Source: Viridibacterium curvum (GTDB taxonomy: Bacteria > Pseudomonadota > Gammaproteobacteria > Burkholderiales > Rhodocyclaceae). From it: a stretch of 64,000 bases of DNA. Below the pieces are notes generated by a model. That model searched no databases, had not been told where the DNA came from, and was given only the letters and a program-made list of their open reading frames with translations. The stretch's first letter is position 1. Every line of letters begins with the position of its first letter. The DNA lies in contig NZ_BAABLD010000008.1 in NCBI RefSeq assembly GCF_039544165.1, positions 186,001 to 250,000 of the forward strand, read 5' to 3'. The translations under genes and the position numbers were made by a program. This document shows, piece after piece, positions 1 through 8,333 of the stretch.

Positions 1-93
1 CGTGTTGAAAAGCAACTAAAACCCGAGACAATCGATGTGCGCCTGCAACAGACAAATGCGCCGAACTATGCGATGCAAATCGAAGGCTTTTGA
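1..93 (+). CDS. C-terminal end of an unidentified protein (5' truncated by window)
   Basis: Frame 1 is open from the first base and ends in TGA at 91-93, giving 30 residues that finish with MQIEGF. The composition is protein-like (mixed charged and hydrophobic residues, no arginine/proline shadow bias). Too little is present to name a family. It is convergent with the phosphatase gene that ends at 290. The 196 bases between them show no convincing gene, and the open frame on the minus strand there has the Arg/Ser/Pro-rich look of a shadow. Confidence 0.45.
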   Translation, partial: RVEKQLKPETIDVRLQQTNAPNYAMQIEGF

Positions 94-289
94 TTAGGCT
101 GGAGTTACGAGGCAAATAGCTTTCGCTGCCCCGCAACCGGCCGAGCTGAGCTCAAATGCAAAAGTCTCGCGTGCCGGGGCGATACGCGGATCCCAGAAGG
201 GCGATGATCGTAGCCAAAGCCCGCGAAGACTCATTGTCAGAGACCGGGAGCGCGCCAATCTAATGAAATGGCAAAGGGCTGAGAACTGA

Positions 290-1216
290 TTAACGCGGGT
301 CGAAACGGGAATACTTCTTGATGGCCGAGTTGATTTCCTTGATCGCCTGCTCGATGTCGTTATCCGACAGCGCATTGCCTTCCGGCACGCGGCCGCGCGT
401 GAAACCATCCATCTTGGTGGTGATGGTGTCGACCGGCATGGTGTCGGTCGACACAGTCGAGGGCGTGCCATCAGCGTAGTCATCGTGCCAGCGCATCGAG
501 AGGATGGAGAGGTTGTCGCAGGTCAGACCGCCTCTGGCTTCAGCACGGTTAAGGATTTTCGGCGTGACTTCGAGGATGTTGGCTTCGCCCATCTGCTCCG
601 TAATGTCGTCGCTCTCGAGGTTGCCCCACACACCGTCGGTACACATGACGATGAGGTCATTGGCAAACAGCGGCGTGGCACTGGAGAACTCGACCTGCGG
701 CGAATGTGTGCCGCCAAGACAGCTGAAGATGCGGTTGCGCGCGGGGTGATGGAGCGCCTCTTCTTCGGTGATGAGACCCTGATCAATCATCAGTTGCAGG
801 CGCGAATGGTCGCGCGTCTGCGCCACCGTACGCCCCTTGCGTACGAGGTAGAGGCGCGAGTCGCCGGCATGCGCCCAGTAGGCCACGCTGTTCTGGATCA
901 GGCAGGCCACGATTGTGGTGCGTGGTGCGTCTGGCAGGCGCTTGTCGTAGGCGTAATCGACGATGGCGTTATGCGCGTTCGTCAGCGAACGCGACAGGAA
1001 CATCAGCTCGTCGCGAATCTGCGGTTGCGCCGCCTGCTGGAAAGATTCGATGAGGTATTGCGCCGCGATCTGCGCCGCAATTTCGCCATGCAGGTGGCCG
1101 CCCATGCCGTCGGCGACGACCATCAGCAGCGATTCGCGCGAGTAGCTGTAGGCCACACGGTCCTGGTTGTTGGGGCGGCTGCCAGGGCGGCTTTCCTGAT
1201 AGATCGAGAATTTCAT
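290..1216 (-). CDS. PP2C-family serine/threonine protein phosphatase
   Basis: 308-residue PPM/PP2C phosphatase expected to remove phosphate from Ser/Thr on proteins in the cytoplasm using two Mn/Mg ions. The metal-binding signatures are visible: NNQDR near residue 16, VADGMGGH at 34-41, AGDSRLY in the middle and CTDGVWGNL near the C-terminus. The domain ends well before the tail, which is about 65 residues long, polar and not assigned. I chose the ATG at 1216 (MKFSIYQ) because the longer open frame upstream overlaps the kinase gene. The gene starts 8 bases after the kinase stop, so the two form an operon in the usual kinase-then-phosphatase order. The partner kinase is the obvious candidate substrate; this is inference. 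Confidence 0.88.
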   Translation of the reverse strand: MKFSIYQESRPGSRPNNQDRVAYSYSRESLLMVVADGMGGHLHGEIAAQIAAQYLIESFQQAAQPQIRDELMFLSRSLTNAHNAIVDYAYDKRLPDAPRTTIVACLIQNSVAYWAHAGDSRLYLVRKGRTVAQTRDHSRLQLMIDQGLITEEEALHHPARNRIFSCLGGTHSPQVEFSSATPLFANDLIVMCTDGVWGNLESDDITEQMGEANILEVTPKILNRAEARGGLTCDNLSILSMRWHDDYADGTPSTVSTDTMPVDTITTKMDGFTRGRVPEGNALSDNDIEQAIKEINSAIKKYSRFDPR

Positions 1217-1224
1217 GTTGTGGC

Positions 1225-2187
1225 TCAGGACTTCTGGATGAGCGAGCGCAGACGCGTGCTGATCTTGCCGATCAGGGTCGCTGGCGGTTTGGGGGCGATG
1301 TGGCGGGAACGCGTGAGCAGCGCCTTCTGCAGGGCATAGACGCTTTGCGGGCGTTCCAGCGGATTGAGGTTGAGACACCAGTCGATGGTTTCGAGCATGT
1401 GCACCGAATATTCGCCAGCCCAACGCTTGGTCGCCGGTTCGAAAGTGTCTTTCTTGATGCGCTCATCCGAGCGCACAGGTGCACTGCCAGCGAGGCAGGC
1501 ATACATCGATGCGCCGACGCTGTAGATGTCGCTCCAGGGACCGAGGTTCTCACGGTCGTTGAACTGCTCCGGCGGGGCGAAACCCGGGGTATACATGGGC
1601 TTCAACATTGGGGTGTCTTGCGCCAGGGTCTGGCGCGCCGCTCCGAAGTCGAGCAGAACCGGCGTGCCATCGTTGCGCAGATAGATGTTCGAAGGTTTGA
1701 TATCGAGGTGCAGCAGTTTGTGGGCGTGCACTTCGCGCAGACCGTTCAGCAGGCGCGTGAAGACGCCGCGGATGAAGCGTTCCTTGATATGGCCCTTGTT
1801 GCGGTAGATGAAGTCCTGCAGCGTGCGGCCACGCTCGAACTGCATGACCATGTAGACGGTGCCGTTGGCGCGGAAGAAGTTGAGCACGCGCACAACGTTG
1901 GGATGCATCAGCTTGGCGAGCGAGCGCCCTTCTTCGAAGAAGCACTTCATGCCGTAGCGGAAGGCCGCCTGGTGCTCTTCCGTGATCTGCGGCTCAATCT
2001 CGCCCGATTTGCGCAGGGCGAGGGAGTTCGGCAGGTATTCCTTGATGGCGACGGGGACTTCGTTATCGTCCGTCGCGAGGTACACGATGGAGAAACCGCC
2101 CAGACTCAGCTGTTGCTCGATCCGGTACTGCTCTAGCTGGAAGCCCGGTGGCAGAGGACTGTTGGTTTGGGTCGCTGGCGTGGCCAT
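1225..2187 (-). CDS. Serine/threonine protein kinase (Hanks type)
   Basis: 320-residue eukaryotic-like kinase. Visible elements in order: glycine-rich loop around LSLGGFSIVY (28-36), ATP-anchoring Lys in VAIK (K49), a helix-C glutamate around residue 85, catalytic loop HLDIKPSN (D162) and Mg-binding DFG (D180), followed by an APPEQ activation-segment end. HLD replaces the commoner HRD, so it is a non-RD kinase. There is no transmembrane segment or sensor domain; the C-terminal 60 residues are basic. It is co-transcribed with the PP2C phosphatase 8 bases downstream. Such pairs often regulate secretion or cell-envelope processes, but nothing here identifies the target. Confidence 0.9.
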   Translation of the reverse strand: MATPATQTNSPLPPGFQLEQYRIEQQLSLGGFSIVYLATDDNEVPVAIKEYLPNSLALRKSGEIEPQITEEHQAAFRYGMKCFFEEGRSLAKLMHPNVVRVLNFFRANGTVYMVMQFERGRTLQDFIYRNKGHIKERFIRGVFTRLLNGLREVHAHKLLHLDIKPSNIYLRNDGTPVLLDFGAARQTLAQDTPMLKPMYTPGFAPPEQFNDRENLGPWSDIYSVGASMYACLAGSAPVRSDERIKKDTFEPATKRWAGEYSVHMLETIDWCLNLNPLERPQSVYALQKALLTRSRHIAPKPPATLIGKISTRLRSLIQKS

Positions 2188-2337
2188 GAGTTAATATCCG
2201 CGGTACTTCGCGCTGGTCTGCGGCCGGAATCCTAACCCGGAACGCAGGTTTTCTTGCTTGGTCTTGTCTTTACGGCAACGCCGGCATCCGACTTCAGGCC
2301 GCCCTCCCCGAGCAACCCGCCCACACGGAATATCCCG

Positions 2338-3204
2338 ATGGTCTACAGCATGACCGGCTTTGCCGCCCAGAGCCGCAATCTTGGCAGCGTATCGCTCCAC
2401 CTCGAACTGCGCAGCGTCAACTCGCGCTACCTCGATACAAACTTCCGCATCCCCGAGGAATTGCGCTTCGGGGAGCCGATGTTGCGCGATCTGATCGGCG
2501 CGAGCCTATCACGGGGCAAGGTCGAATGCCGTGGCAACTTACAGGCGGCCGCTCAGGCTCCGTCAGATCTGGCCGTTAATCCAGAAATGCTGGCGCGGCT
2601 TGCCAGCGCCCAGGCCCAGGTTCGTGCTGCACTGCCGGACGCTGCACCCCTTTCGTGCGGCGAAGTGCTGCGCTGGCCCGGCGTACTGGCGGAAGAGACC
2701 TTATCGCAGGAAAAGCTGGCCGAAGCCCTGGCCGAGCTGGCGAAGCAGGTGCTGAGCGAACTGCGCGACAGCCGCCAGCGCGAGGGCGCCAAACTGGCTG
2801 AGGCGCTGCGGGAGCGGGTGGCCGCGATGCGCGAGCGGGTGGCCGCAGCGGCTCCTTTGGTGCCCGCATCGATTGAGGAGTACCGCAGGCGCATGGCCCA
2901 GCGCCTGCGTGAAGCAGTAGAAACACTGGACGAAGACCGCATTCGCACCGAAGTGACGGTGTTCGCCCAGAAGGTGGATGTCGCCGAAGAGCTGACACGG
3001 TTGACAACCCACCTGGACGAGGTGGAACGGGTGCTGAAGGCCGGGGGTTCCGTCGGCAAACGACTTGATTTCCTGATGCAGGAACTCAACCGTGAAGCCA
3101 ATACCCTGGCGTCGAAGTCGGTATCGACCGAGCTGACAGCGATCTCGGTGGATCTGAAGGTCTACATTGAACAGATGCGCGAACAGGTACAGAACCTAGA
3201 GTAA
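2338..3204 (+). CDS. yicC: YicC/YloC family endoribonuclease
   Basis: 288 residues with the family start MVYSMTGFA and the conserved C-terminal block FLMQELNREANT followed by KSVSTE. YicC proteins are ring-shaped endoribonucleases implicated in RNA turnover and stationary-phase survival. Position 2338 is the right start because MxxSMTGFA is the invariant N-terminus. The gene precedes gmk by 3 bases, the standard yicC-gmk arrangement in proteobacteria. It is transcribed divergently from the kinase gene at 2187, leaving about 150 bases for both promoters. Confidence 0.93.
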   Translation: MVYSMTGFAAQSRNLGSVSLHLELRSVNSRYLDTNFRIPEELRFGEPMLRDLIGASLSRGKVECRGNLQAAAQAPSDLAVNPEMLARLASAQAQVRAALPDAAPLSCGEVLRWPGVLAEETLSQEKLAEALAELAKQVLSELRDSRQREGAKLAEALRERVAAMRERVAAAAPLVPASIEEYRRRMAQRLREAVETLDEDRIRTEVTVFAQKVDVAEELTRLTTHLDEVERVLKAGGSVGKRLDFLMQELNREANTLASKSVSTELTAISVDLKVYIEQMREQVQNLE

Positions 3205-3207
3205 GGC

Positions 3208-3822
3208 ATGAGCGGCATTCTCTATATCGTTTCCGCCCCGTCGGGCGCCGGCAAGACCACCCTTGTGCGAGCACTGCTCAAGGAGGACCCCAGCATCCGC
3301 CTGTCCGTCTCCTTCACGACACGGACAGCCCGCGAAGGCGAGGTCGACGGGGTCTCGTACAACTTCGTCAGCCGAGAACGCTTCTTCGCCATGCGCGACG
3401 GCGGAGAGTTCCTCGAATGGGCTGAAGTGCACGGCAACTTCTACGCAACCTCTCGCCCCTGGCTGGAAGAGCAGCTGGCGGCCGGGCAGGACGTACTGCT
3501 CGAAATCGACTGGCAAGGCGCCGCACAGGTCTGCAAGCTGTTCCCCTCAGCAGTCAGCATCTTCATCCTGCCGCCCTCCTTTGCCGTGCTTGAGCAACGC
3601 CTGCGCGGACGCGGTACCGACAGCACCGAAGTCATCGAACGCCGCCTGGCGGCCGCCCGCGATGAAATGCGGCGCGTAGCGGACTTTGATTACGCTATAA
3701 TTAACAATGACTTGCAGACGGCGATGGAAGATCTGCGCAGTGTTACGCGGGCCGCGAGGCTGCGTACCCCGCAAACCCGGCTTCGCCACCCCGCCGTTTT
3801 TGTCGACAACCTCGGTCAATAA
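3208..3822 (+). CDS. gmk: Guanylate kinase
   Basis: 204 residues, the expected size. It converts GMP and ATP to GDP and ADP in the cytoplasm. The P-loop SAPSGAGKTT lies at residues 9-18. The GMP-binding region is represented by SFTTRTAREGEVDGVSY, and LEIDWQGA is the family motif. It sits between yicC and rpoZ, as in most betaproteobacteria, and links nucleotide supply to the downstream (p)ppGpp enzyme, which uses GDP and GTP. Confidence 0.96.
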   Translation: MSGILYIVSAPSGAGKTTLVRALLKEDPSIRLSVSFTTRTAREGEVDGVSYNFVSRERFFAMRDGGEFLEWAEVHGNFYATSRPWLEEQLAAGQDVLLEIDWQGAAQVCKLFPSAVSIFILPPSFAVLEQRLRGRGTDSTEVIERRLAAARDEMRRVADFDYAIINNDLQTAMEDLRSVTRAARLRTPQTRLRHPAVFVDNLGQ

Positions 3823-3888
3823 GCGCACGCTTGAGACCCCAATCCATTGAATTCTGCCGTCTGGCAGCCGATCCGGAGTAAACAGGCC

Positions 3889-4095
3889 ATGGCCCGCATC
3901 ACCATCGAAGACGCCCTCAACCGCATCACCAACCGCTTTGAGCTGACCCTGGCAGCCACCTATCGTGCGCGCCAGATTGCCTCGGGCAGCACCCCGCTGG
4001 TCGAGGGCGACCGCGACAAGCCGACCGTGATCGCATTGCGTGAAATCGCTGCCGGCAAGGTGGGTCGCGAGATCCTCAACCGCAGCCAGGCCTGA
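3889..4095 (+). CDS. rpoZ: DNA-directed RNA polymerase omega subunit
   Basis: 68 residues starting MARITIEDALNRI, the standard omega N-terminus, with the family blocks NRFELTLAATYRARQI and KPTVIALREIAAGKV. Omega helps assemble the beta-prime subunit and forms part of ppGpp site 1. The ATG at 3889 is preceded by CGGAG. An in-frame ATG at 3847 would add 14 unrelated residues. It is immediately followed by spoT, the usual rpoZ-spoT pairing. Confidence 0.96.
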   Translation: MARITIEDALNRITNRFELTLAATYRARQIASGSTPLVEGDRDKPTVIALREIAAGKVGREILNRSQA

Positions 4096-4123
4096 TTCAT
4101 CCGGGAAGGGCAGGGTCGTCACC

Positions 4124-6484
4124 ATGCGCGCCGCATCGGACCCCTCTGCCCAGCATAGCCCTGCCCGGCGACGGACAATATCCGGCGCCGACGAGCCTGC
4201 TGCACCCGAAACACCGGTAGTCCCGCCCCTACCCCTTTCTGTCGCGCCTGCGCTGCCTCCTGTCGTCGTGCCCGACGACGTCGCCCCGGCCAATGCCGAG
4301 CCTGCCAGCGCCGAATCTGTCGAGTTCGCCCGGCTCGCGCTGCAGGCCTCGCGCTACCTCAAGGCTGAAGATGTCGAGCGGCTCGAAGCCGCCTTCCGCA
4401 TGTCTGCGGCGGCCCACGAGGGCCAGCTTCGCATCAGCGGCGATCCCTACATCTCCCATCCGCTTGCCGTCGCAGAAATCCTCGCGCAATGGCACCTCGA
4501 CGCACACGCGCTGATTGCCGGCCTGCTGCACGACGTGATGGAAGACTGCGATATCAACAAGGACGATATCGCCAATGCCTTCGGCAAAATCGCAGCAGAC
4601 CTCGTCGATGGCGTGTCCAAGCTCGACCGCATCGAATTCCGTTCGTACGAGGAAGCGCAGGCCGAGAACTATCGCAAGATGTTCCTTGCCATGGCGCGCG
4701 ATGTGCGCGTCATCCTCATCAAGCTTGCCGACCGCCTGCACAACATGCGCACGCTGGACGTGGTGCGGCCCGACAAGCGCCGCCGCATCGCGCGCGAAAC
4801 GCTGGAAATCTACGCCCCGATCGCCAACCGTCTGGGCCTCAATACGCTGTACCGCGAGCTGCAGGAGCTATCGTTCAAGCACAGCTACCCGATGCGTTAC
4901 CGCGTGCTGACGCAAGCCCTTAAACGTCTGCGGGGAGATCGCCGCGAAATCGTCGCGCGCCTCATGAGCAGCGTGCAGGAGCGCCTGCCGGCCTGGAACG
5001 TGGAGGCCGAAGTCTATGGCCGCGAGAAGCACCTGTTCGGCATCTACCGCAAGATGGTCGAGAAGCGCCTGTCACTGTCGCAGGTGATGGATGTCTATGG
5101 CTTCCGCATCCTCGTCAAGGATCTGCCGAGCTGCTACCTCGCGCTGGGTGCGCTGCACGAGCTCTACAAACCCGTGCCGGGCAAGTTCAAGGATTACATC
5201 GCCATCCCCAAGGCGAATGGCTACCAATCGATCCACACGACCATCATCGGCCCGATGGGCATGCCGGTCGAAGTGCAGATCCGTACGACCGAGATGCACG
5301 CCGTTGCCGAAAGCGGCGTCGCGTCGCACTGGCTGTACAAGGATGACACGGCTTCGATCTCGGACCTGCAACGCAAGACGCATAACTGGCTGCAATCCCT
5401 GCTTGAGTTGCAGACTGCCTCCGGCGATTCGTCCGAATTCCTCGAACACGTCAAGATCGATTTGTTCCCCGGTGACGTCTTCGTCTTCTCGCCGAAGGGC
5501 AAGATCTACAACCTGCCGCGCGGCGCCACGCCGGTCGATTTCGCCTACGCGGTGCACACCGATATCGGTAACCGTTGCGTCGCCTGTCGAATCAACGGCG
5601 AACTGCAACCGCTGCGCGCCGAACTGAAAAATGGTGATCAGGTCGAGATTGTCACTGCCGGTCACGCCAGCCCCAATCCGGCATGGTTGTCTTATGTGCG
5701 TACCGGTAAAGCCCGTGCCGAGATCCGCCACTTCCTCAAGAACGCCCAGCAGGCCGAAGCCTCCAGCCTCGGCGAACGCCTGCTGACCCAGGCCCTGCGT
5801 CCGCACGGTCATGTGCTGGCCGACATCGGCACCATCGCCTGGGACAAGCTGCTGCGCGAGAACGGCCTCAAACAACGCAATGACGTGCTGACCGACATCG
5901 GCCTCGGCAAACGGCTCGCAGCCGTCGTCGCACGTCGCCTGCTCGACATCGAGCATGGCAAGGCCGCCGAGCCGGTCGAAGGCGAAACACGCGCACGCAA
6001 CAACAGCCCCATCCTCATCCACGGTGGTGAAGGGATGGCAGTGCAGATGGCCCGCTGCTGCCGCCCAATCCCCGGCGACCCCATCGTCGGCATGATCCGC
6101 AAGGGCCAGGGGCTGGAGATTCACGTCAATGACTGCCCGGTACTGACGCGTAATCATTCAGCTGACCGCGATCGCTGGATCGACGTCGAATGGGAACTGG
6201 GTACCGAGCGGCTGTTCGACGTGACCATTCGCGTACTCGTCGAACACCGCCGTGGCGTACTTGCCCGCGTCGCCGCGGCAATCGCCGACCAGGAATCGAA
6301 CATCCAGTCCGTCAGCATGGAAAAAGACCAGGGGGACCAGGGTCCCCACTCGGTCATCAACTTCGTGCTGCAGGTACAGAATCGTCTTCACCTGGCGCGC
6401 ATCATGCGTGCCGTGCGCCGTGCGCCCGAGGTGATCCGCATTTATCGCGTGCGTGCCGACAAACCGGCCGAACGCAAGAACTGA
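4124..6484 (+). CDS. spoT: Bifunctional (p)ppGpp synthetase/hydrolase SpoT
   Basis: 786 residues. Domains in order: a proline/alanine-rich N-terminal extension (about 65 residues), an HD hydrolase domain with SHPLAVAEIL and LLHDVMED (HD at 136-137), the synthetase domain with YGREKHLFGIYRKM, KANGYQSIHT and VEVQIRTTEMHAVAE, TGS (YNLPRGATPVDFAYAVHTDIG), a zinc-finger/helical region containing MARCCRPIPGDPI, and a C-terminal ACT domain. Both hydrolase and synthetase motifs look intact, so it should both make and degrade the alarmone. The ATG at 4124 follows GGGAAGGGCAGGG; the frame stays open upstream into rpoZ but without the domain. Confidence 0.95.
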   Translation: MRAASDPSAQHSPARRRTISGADEPAAPETPVVPPLPLSVAPALPPVVVPDDVAPANAEPASAESVEFARLALQASRYLKAEDVERLEAAFRMSAAAHEGQLRISGDPYISHPLAVAEILAQWHLDAHALIAGLLHDVMEDCDINKDDIANAFGKIAADLVDGVSKLDRIEFRSYEEAQAENYRKMFLAMARDVRVILIKLADRLHNMRTLDVVRPDKRRRIARETLEIYAPIANRLGLNTLYRELQELSFKHSYPMRYRVLTQALKRLRGDRREIVARLMSSVQERLPAWNVEAEVYGREKHLFGIYRKMVEKRLSLSQVMDVYGFRILVKDLPSCYLALGALHELYKPVPGKFKDYIAIPKANGYQSIHTTIIGPMGMPVEVQIRTTEMHAVAESGVASHWLYKDDTASISDLQRKTHNWLQSLLELQTASGDSSEFLEHVKIDLFPGDVFVFSPKGKIYNLPRGATPVDFAYAVHTDIGNRCVACRINGELQPLRAELKNGDQVEIVTAGHASPNPAWLSYVRTGKARAEIRHFLKNAQQAEASSLGERLLTQALRPHGHVLADIGTIAWDKLLRENGLKQRNDVLTDIGLGKRLAAVVARRLLDIEHGKAAEPVEGETRARNNSPILIHGGEGMAVQMARCCRPIPGDPIVGMIRKGQGLEIHVNDCPVLTRNHSADRDRWIDVEWELGTERLFDVTIRVLVEHRRGVLARVAAAIADQESNIQSVSMEKDQGDQGPHSVINFVLQVQNRLHLARIMRAVRRAPEVIRIYRVRADKPAERKN

Positions 6485-6510
6485 AGACTCCCTACTTACG
6501 ATTGACGATC

Positions 6511-6699
6511 ATGGCCCAATACGAATCCGACCACACCAAGTTCATGCGCCAATGGATGGAAAAGCACCCGGAAGAGCGCGAAGAGCAGCGCCGTGGCCGC
6601 GCCCTGTGGTGGGACAAACCACAAGACCTGAAGACCAGCGAGACCAATCAGGCTTCGCACGTGCCGCAGAAGGCCTACTACTACCAGAACGAGCACTGA
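6511..6699 (+). CDS. DUF3460 family small protein
   Basis: 62 residues beginning MAQYESDHTKFMRQWMEKHP, rich in Glu, Arg and Lys, with the GRALWWDK block characteristic of DUF3460, a small protein family known mainly from betaproteobacteria. No signal peptide or membrane segment. Function unknown. It follows spoT by 26 bases and probably shares its transcript. Confidence 0.85.
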   Translation: MAQYESDHTKFMRQWMEKHPEEREEQRRGRALWWDKPQDLKTSETNQASHVPQKAYYYQNEH

Positions 6700-6723
6700 G
6701 CGAGCACTGAGCGCGGACTACGT

Positions 6724-6933
6724 ATGACGGCGCTGTTTGTCCTGTATGTCGTTATCGGCGCCGTCGTCTACTTCGTAACCGACACCACCGCGCTTGCGCG
6801 GCAGATCAAATCCTCAATGCCCTTCGTCACCTACGGCATGGCACTGCAGCTTGTCTTTGCAGGCGTCGTCACACTGTGGCCACTTTGGTTGGTGTGGCGG
6901 CGCACGCGCGCCAACGACTCGTCTGACACCTGA
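6724..6933 (+). CDS. Small two-helix inner-membrane protein
   Basis: 69 residues with two hydrophobic helices (about 3-18 and 35-58) separated by a short polar loop, and a charged tail RRTRANDSS. Not recognised as a named family. It lies between the DUF3460 gene and the nuclease gene, spaced by 24 and 10 bases, so it is likely translated from the same message. The hydrophobic pattern and clean stop argue that it is real rather than a shadow. Confidence 0.6.
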   Translation: MTALFVLYVVIGAVVYFVTDTTALARQIKSSMPFVTYGMALQLVFAGVVTLWPLWLVWRRTRANDSSDT

Positions 6934-6943
6934 AGGTCCGGCA

Positions 6944-8329
6944 ATGCATTACCCCCGCCTCGCCATCGTGGACCTCGAGACCACCGGTGCAGACCCGACA
7001 CGAGACCGCATCACCGAGATCGCCATCCTCATCACCGAGGGCGACACACTGCTCGAACAATGGAGCACGCTGGTCAATCCGGGCGTCCCTATTCCGTATC
7101 GCATCCAGGAACTGATCGGCATCACCGACGAGATGGTTGCCGATGCGCCAGGCTTTGCCGAGCTCGCCGACGCCGTTCGCCAGCGCCTCGACGGTGCGGT
7201 ATTCGTGGCGCACAACGTGCGCTTCGACTACAACTTCCTGCGTGCTGCATTCGAGCGCGAAGGCCAGGCGTTCCACCAGCCCGCGCTGTGCTCGGTGAAG
7301 TTCTCGCGCGCGCTGTATCCGCAGTTTGCACGGCATGGGCTGGATGCCATCATCGAGCGTCACGGCTACACCATCGCCTCGCGCCATCGCGCGCTCGACG
7401 ACGCTCAGGTGGTCTGGCAGTTCCTGCAGGACAGCCGCGCCGCTCACGACGCGACGCAGACCGAGCGGGCCTGGCAGCGTGCGCTGTCGACCACACCTCA
7501 GACCCGCCTTCCCGCCGGCGAACTGGAAGCGCTGCCCGAAGCACCCGGCGTCTACGTGCTGCGCAATGCGCAAGGATATCCGCTGGAAATCGGCCGCGCT
7601 CGCAACCTGCGCAGCGAAGTGCTGGGCATTTTCACGAACAAGGACAATCCAAGACTGCGCAGTCGTGCCAAGGGCGTCGCCGCCGTCGACACCTTGCCCG
7701 CTGCGGGCGATCTGGACACGGGGCTGCTCGAACTGCAGGTGCTGCAGAACGAAGCATCGAACAAGCGTCAGCAAGCGGCCTGGGGCTGGCAGCTCGACAG
7801 TGCCGCAGCTTCCGATACGCCCATCATGTCCGTGCGCGATCTGCAGGGCAGCGACCCGAAAGACTGGCACGACATCTTCGGCTGTCTGCGTGGCCCCATC
7901 GAAGCGCAGAAACTGCTTCGTGATATCAGCGCCAAGCACCAGCTGTGTCCGCGCCGACTGGGGTTGGAGCGCGGCAAAGGGGCCTGTCACAGCAGCGCGC
8001 TGGGTAAATGCCGCGGCGTCTGCAAGGGGTTGGAAAGCCCAGCCGAGCATGACAAACGCTTGCGCGATGCCTTGCATAGTCTGCGTCTGCGCGAGTGGCC
8101 AACGGGTGGCGTCGCTATCGTGCATGAATTCCATGCCGAAGCGGCACGTGAAGTCTTTCACGTCTTCGACCGCTGGTGCTACCTCGGCTCACGGGAACAA
8201 CGCGGCGACGCGATGGCACTGGCCAGCGAAGTGCCGCGCCGGTTCGATGCCGAGGTCTACCGTTTGCTGCAGCGCTGGCTCGCTCAGCCCGGTGCATTGG
8301 AACGGCTCGCGCCGCTACACACAGGCTGA
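6944..8329 (+). CDS. DnaQ-like 3'-5' exonuclease fused to a UvrC-type GIY-YIG domain
   Basis: 461 residues. The N-terminal DEDDh exonuclease has motif I VDLETTG (D10, E12), motif II AHNVRFDYNFL and motif III HRALDDA. From about residue 195 comes a GIY-YIG-like segment (APGVYVLRN...LEIGRARNLR), then a Cys-containing region (CPRRLGLERGKGACHSSALGKCRGVCKGLE) typical of DnaQ/UvrC-N fusion proteins. The YIG half reads EIG, so the GIY-YIG nuclease centre may be inactive while the exonuclease looks complete. The ATG at 6944 gives the canonical exonuclease start. A role in DNA repair or proofreading is inferred from the domains. Confidence 0.85.
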   Translation: MHYPRLAIVDLETTGADPTRDRITEIAILITEGDTLLEQWSTLVNPGVPIPYRIQELIGITDEMVADAPGFAELADAVRQRLDGAVFVAHNVRFDYNFLRAAFEREGQAFHQPALCSVKFSRALYPQFARHGLDAIIERHGYTIASRHRALDDAQVVWQFLQDSRAAHDATQTERAWQRALSTTPQTRLPAGELEALPEAPGVYVLRNAQGYPLEIGRARNLRSEVLGIFTNKDNPRLRSRAKGVAAVDTLPAAGDLDTGLLELQVLQNEASNKRQQAAWGWQLDSAAASDTPIMSVRDLQGSDPKDWHDIFGCLRGPIEAQKLLRDISAKHQLCPRRLGLERGKGACHSSALGKCRGVCKGLESPAEHDKRLRDALHSLRLREWPTGGVAIVHEFHAEAAREVFHVFDRWCYLGSREQRGDAMALASEVPRRFDAEVYRLLQRWLAQPGALERLAPLHTG

Positions 8330-8333
8330 CCCG

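Noticed and set aside
94..289. Possible small gene between the partial CDS and the PP2C gene
   Set aside because: Only an Arg/Ser/Pro-rich minus-strand frame reads through; no start signal or family resemblance.
5072..6157. Minus-strand open frame of 361 codons inside spoT
   Set aside because: Mirror frame of the conserved synthetase and TGS region of SpoT.
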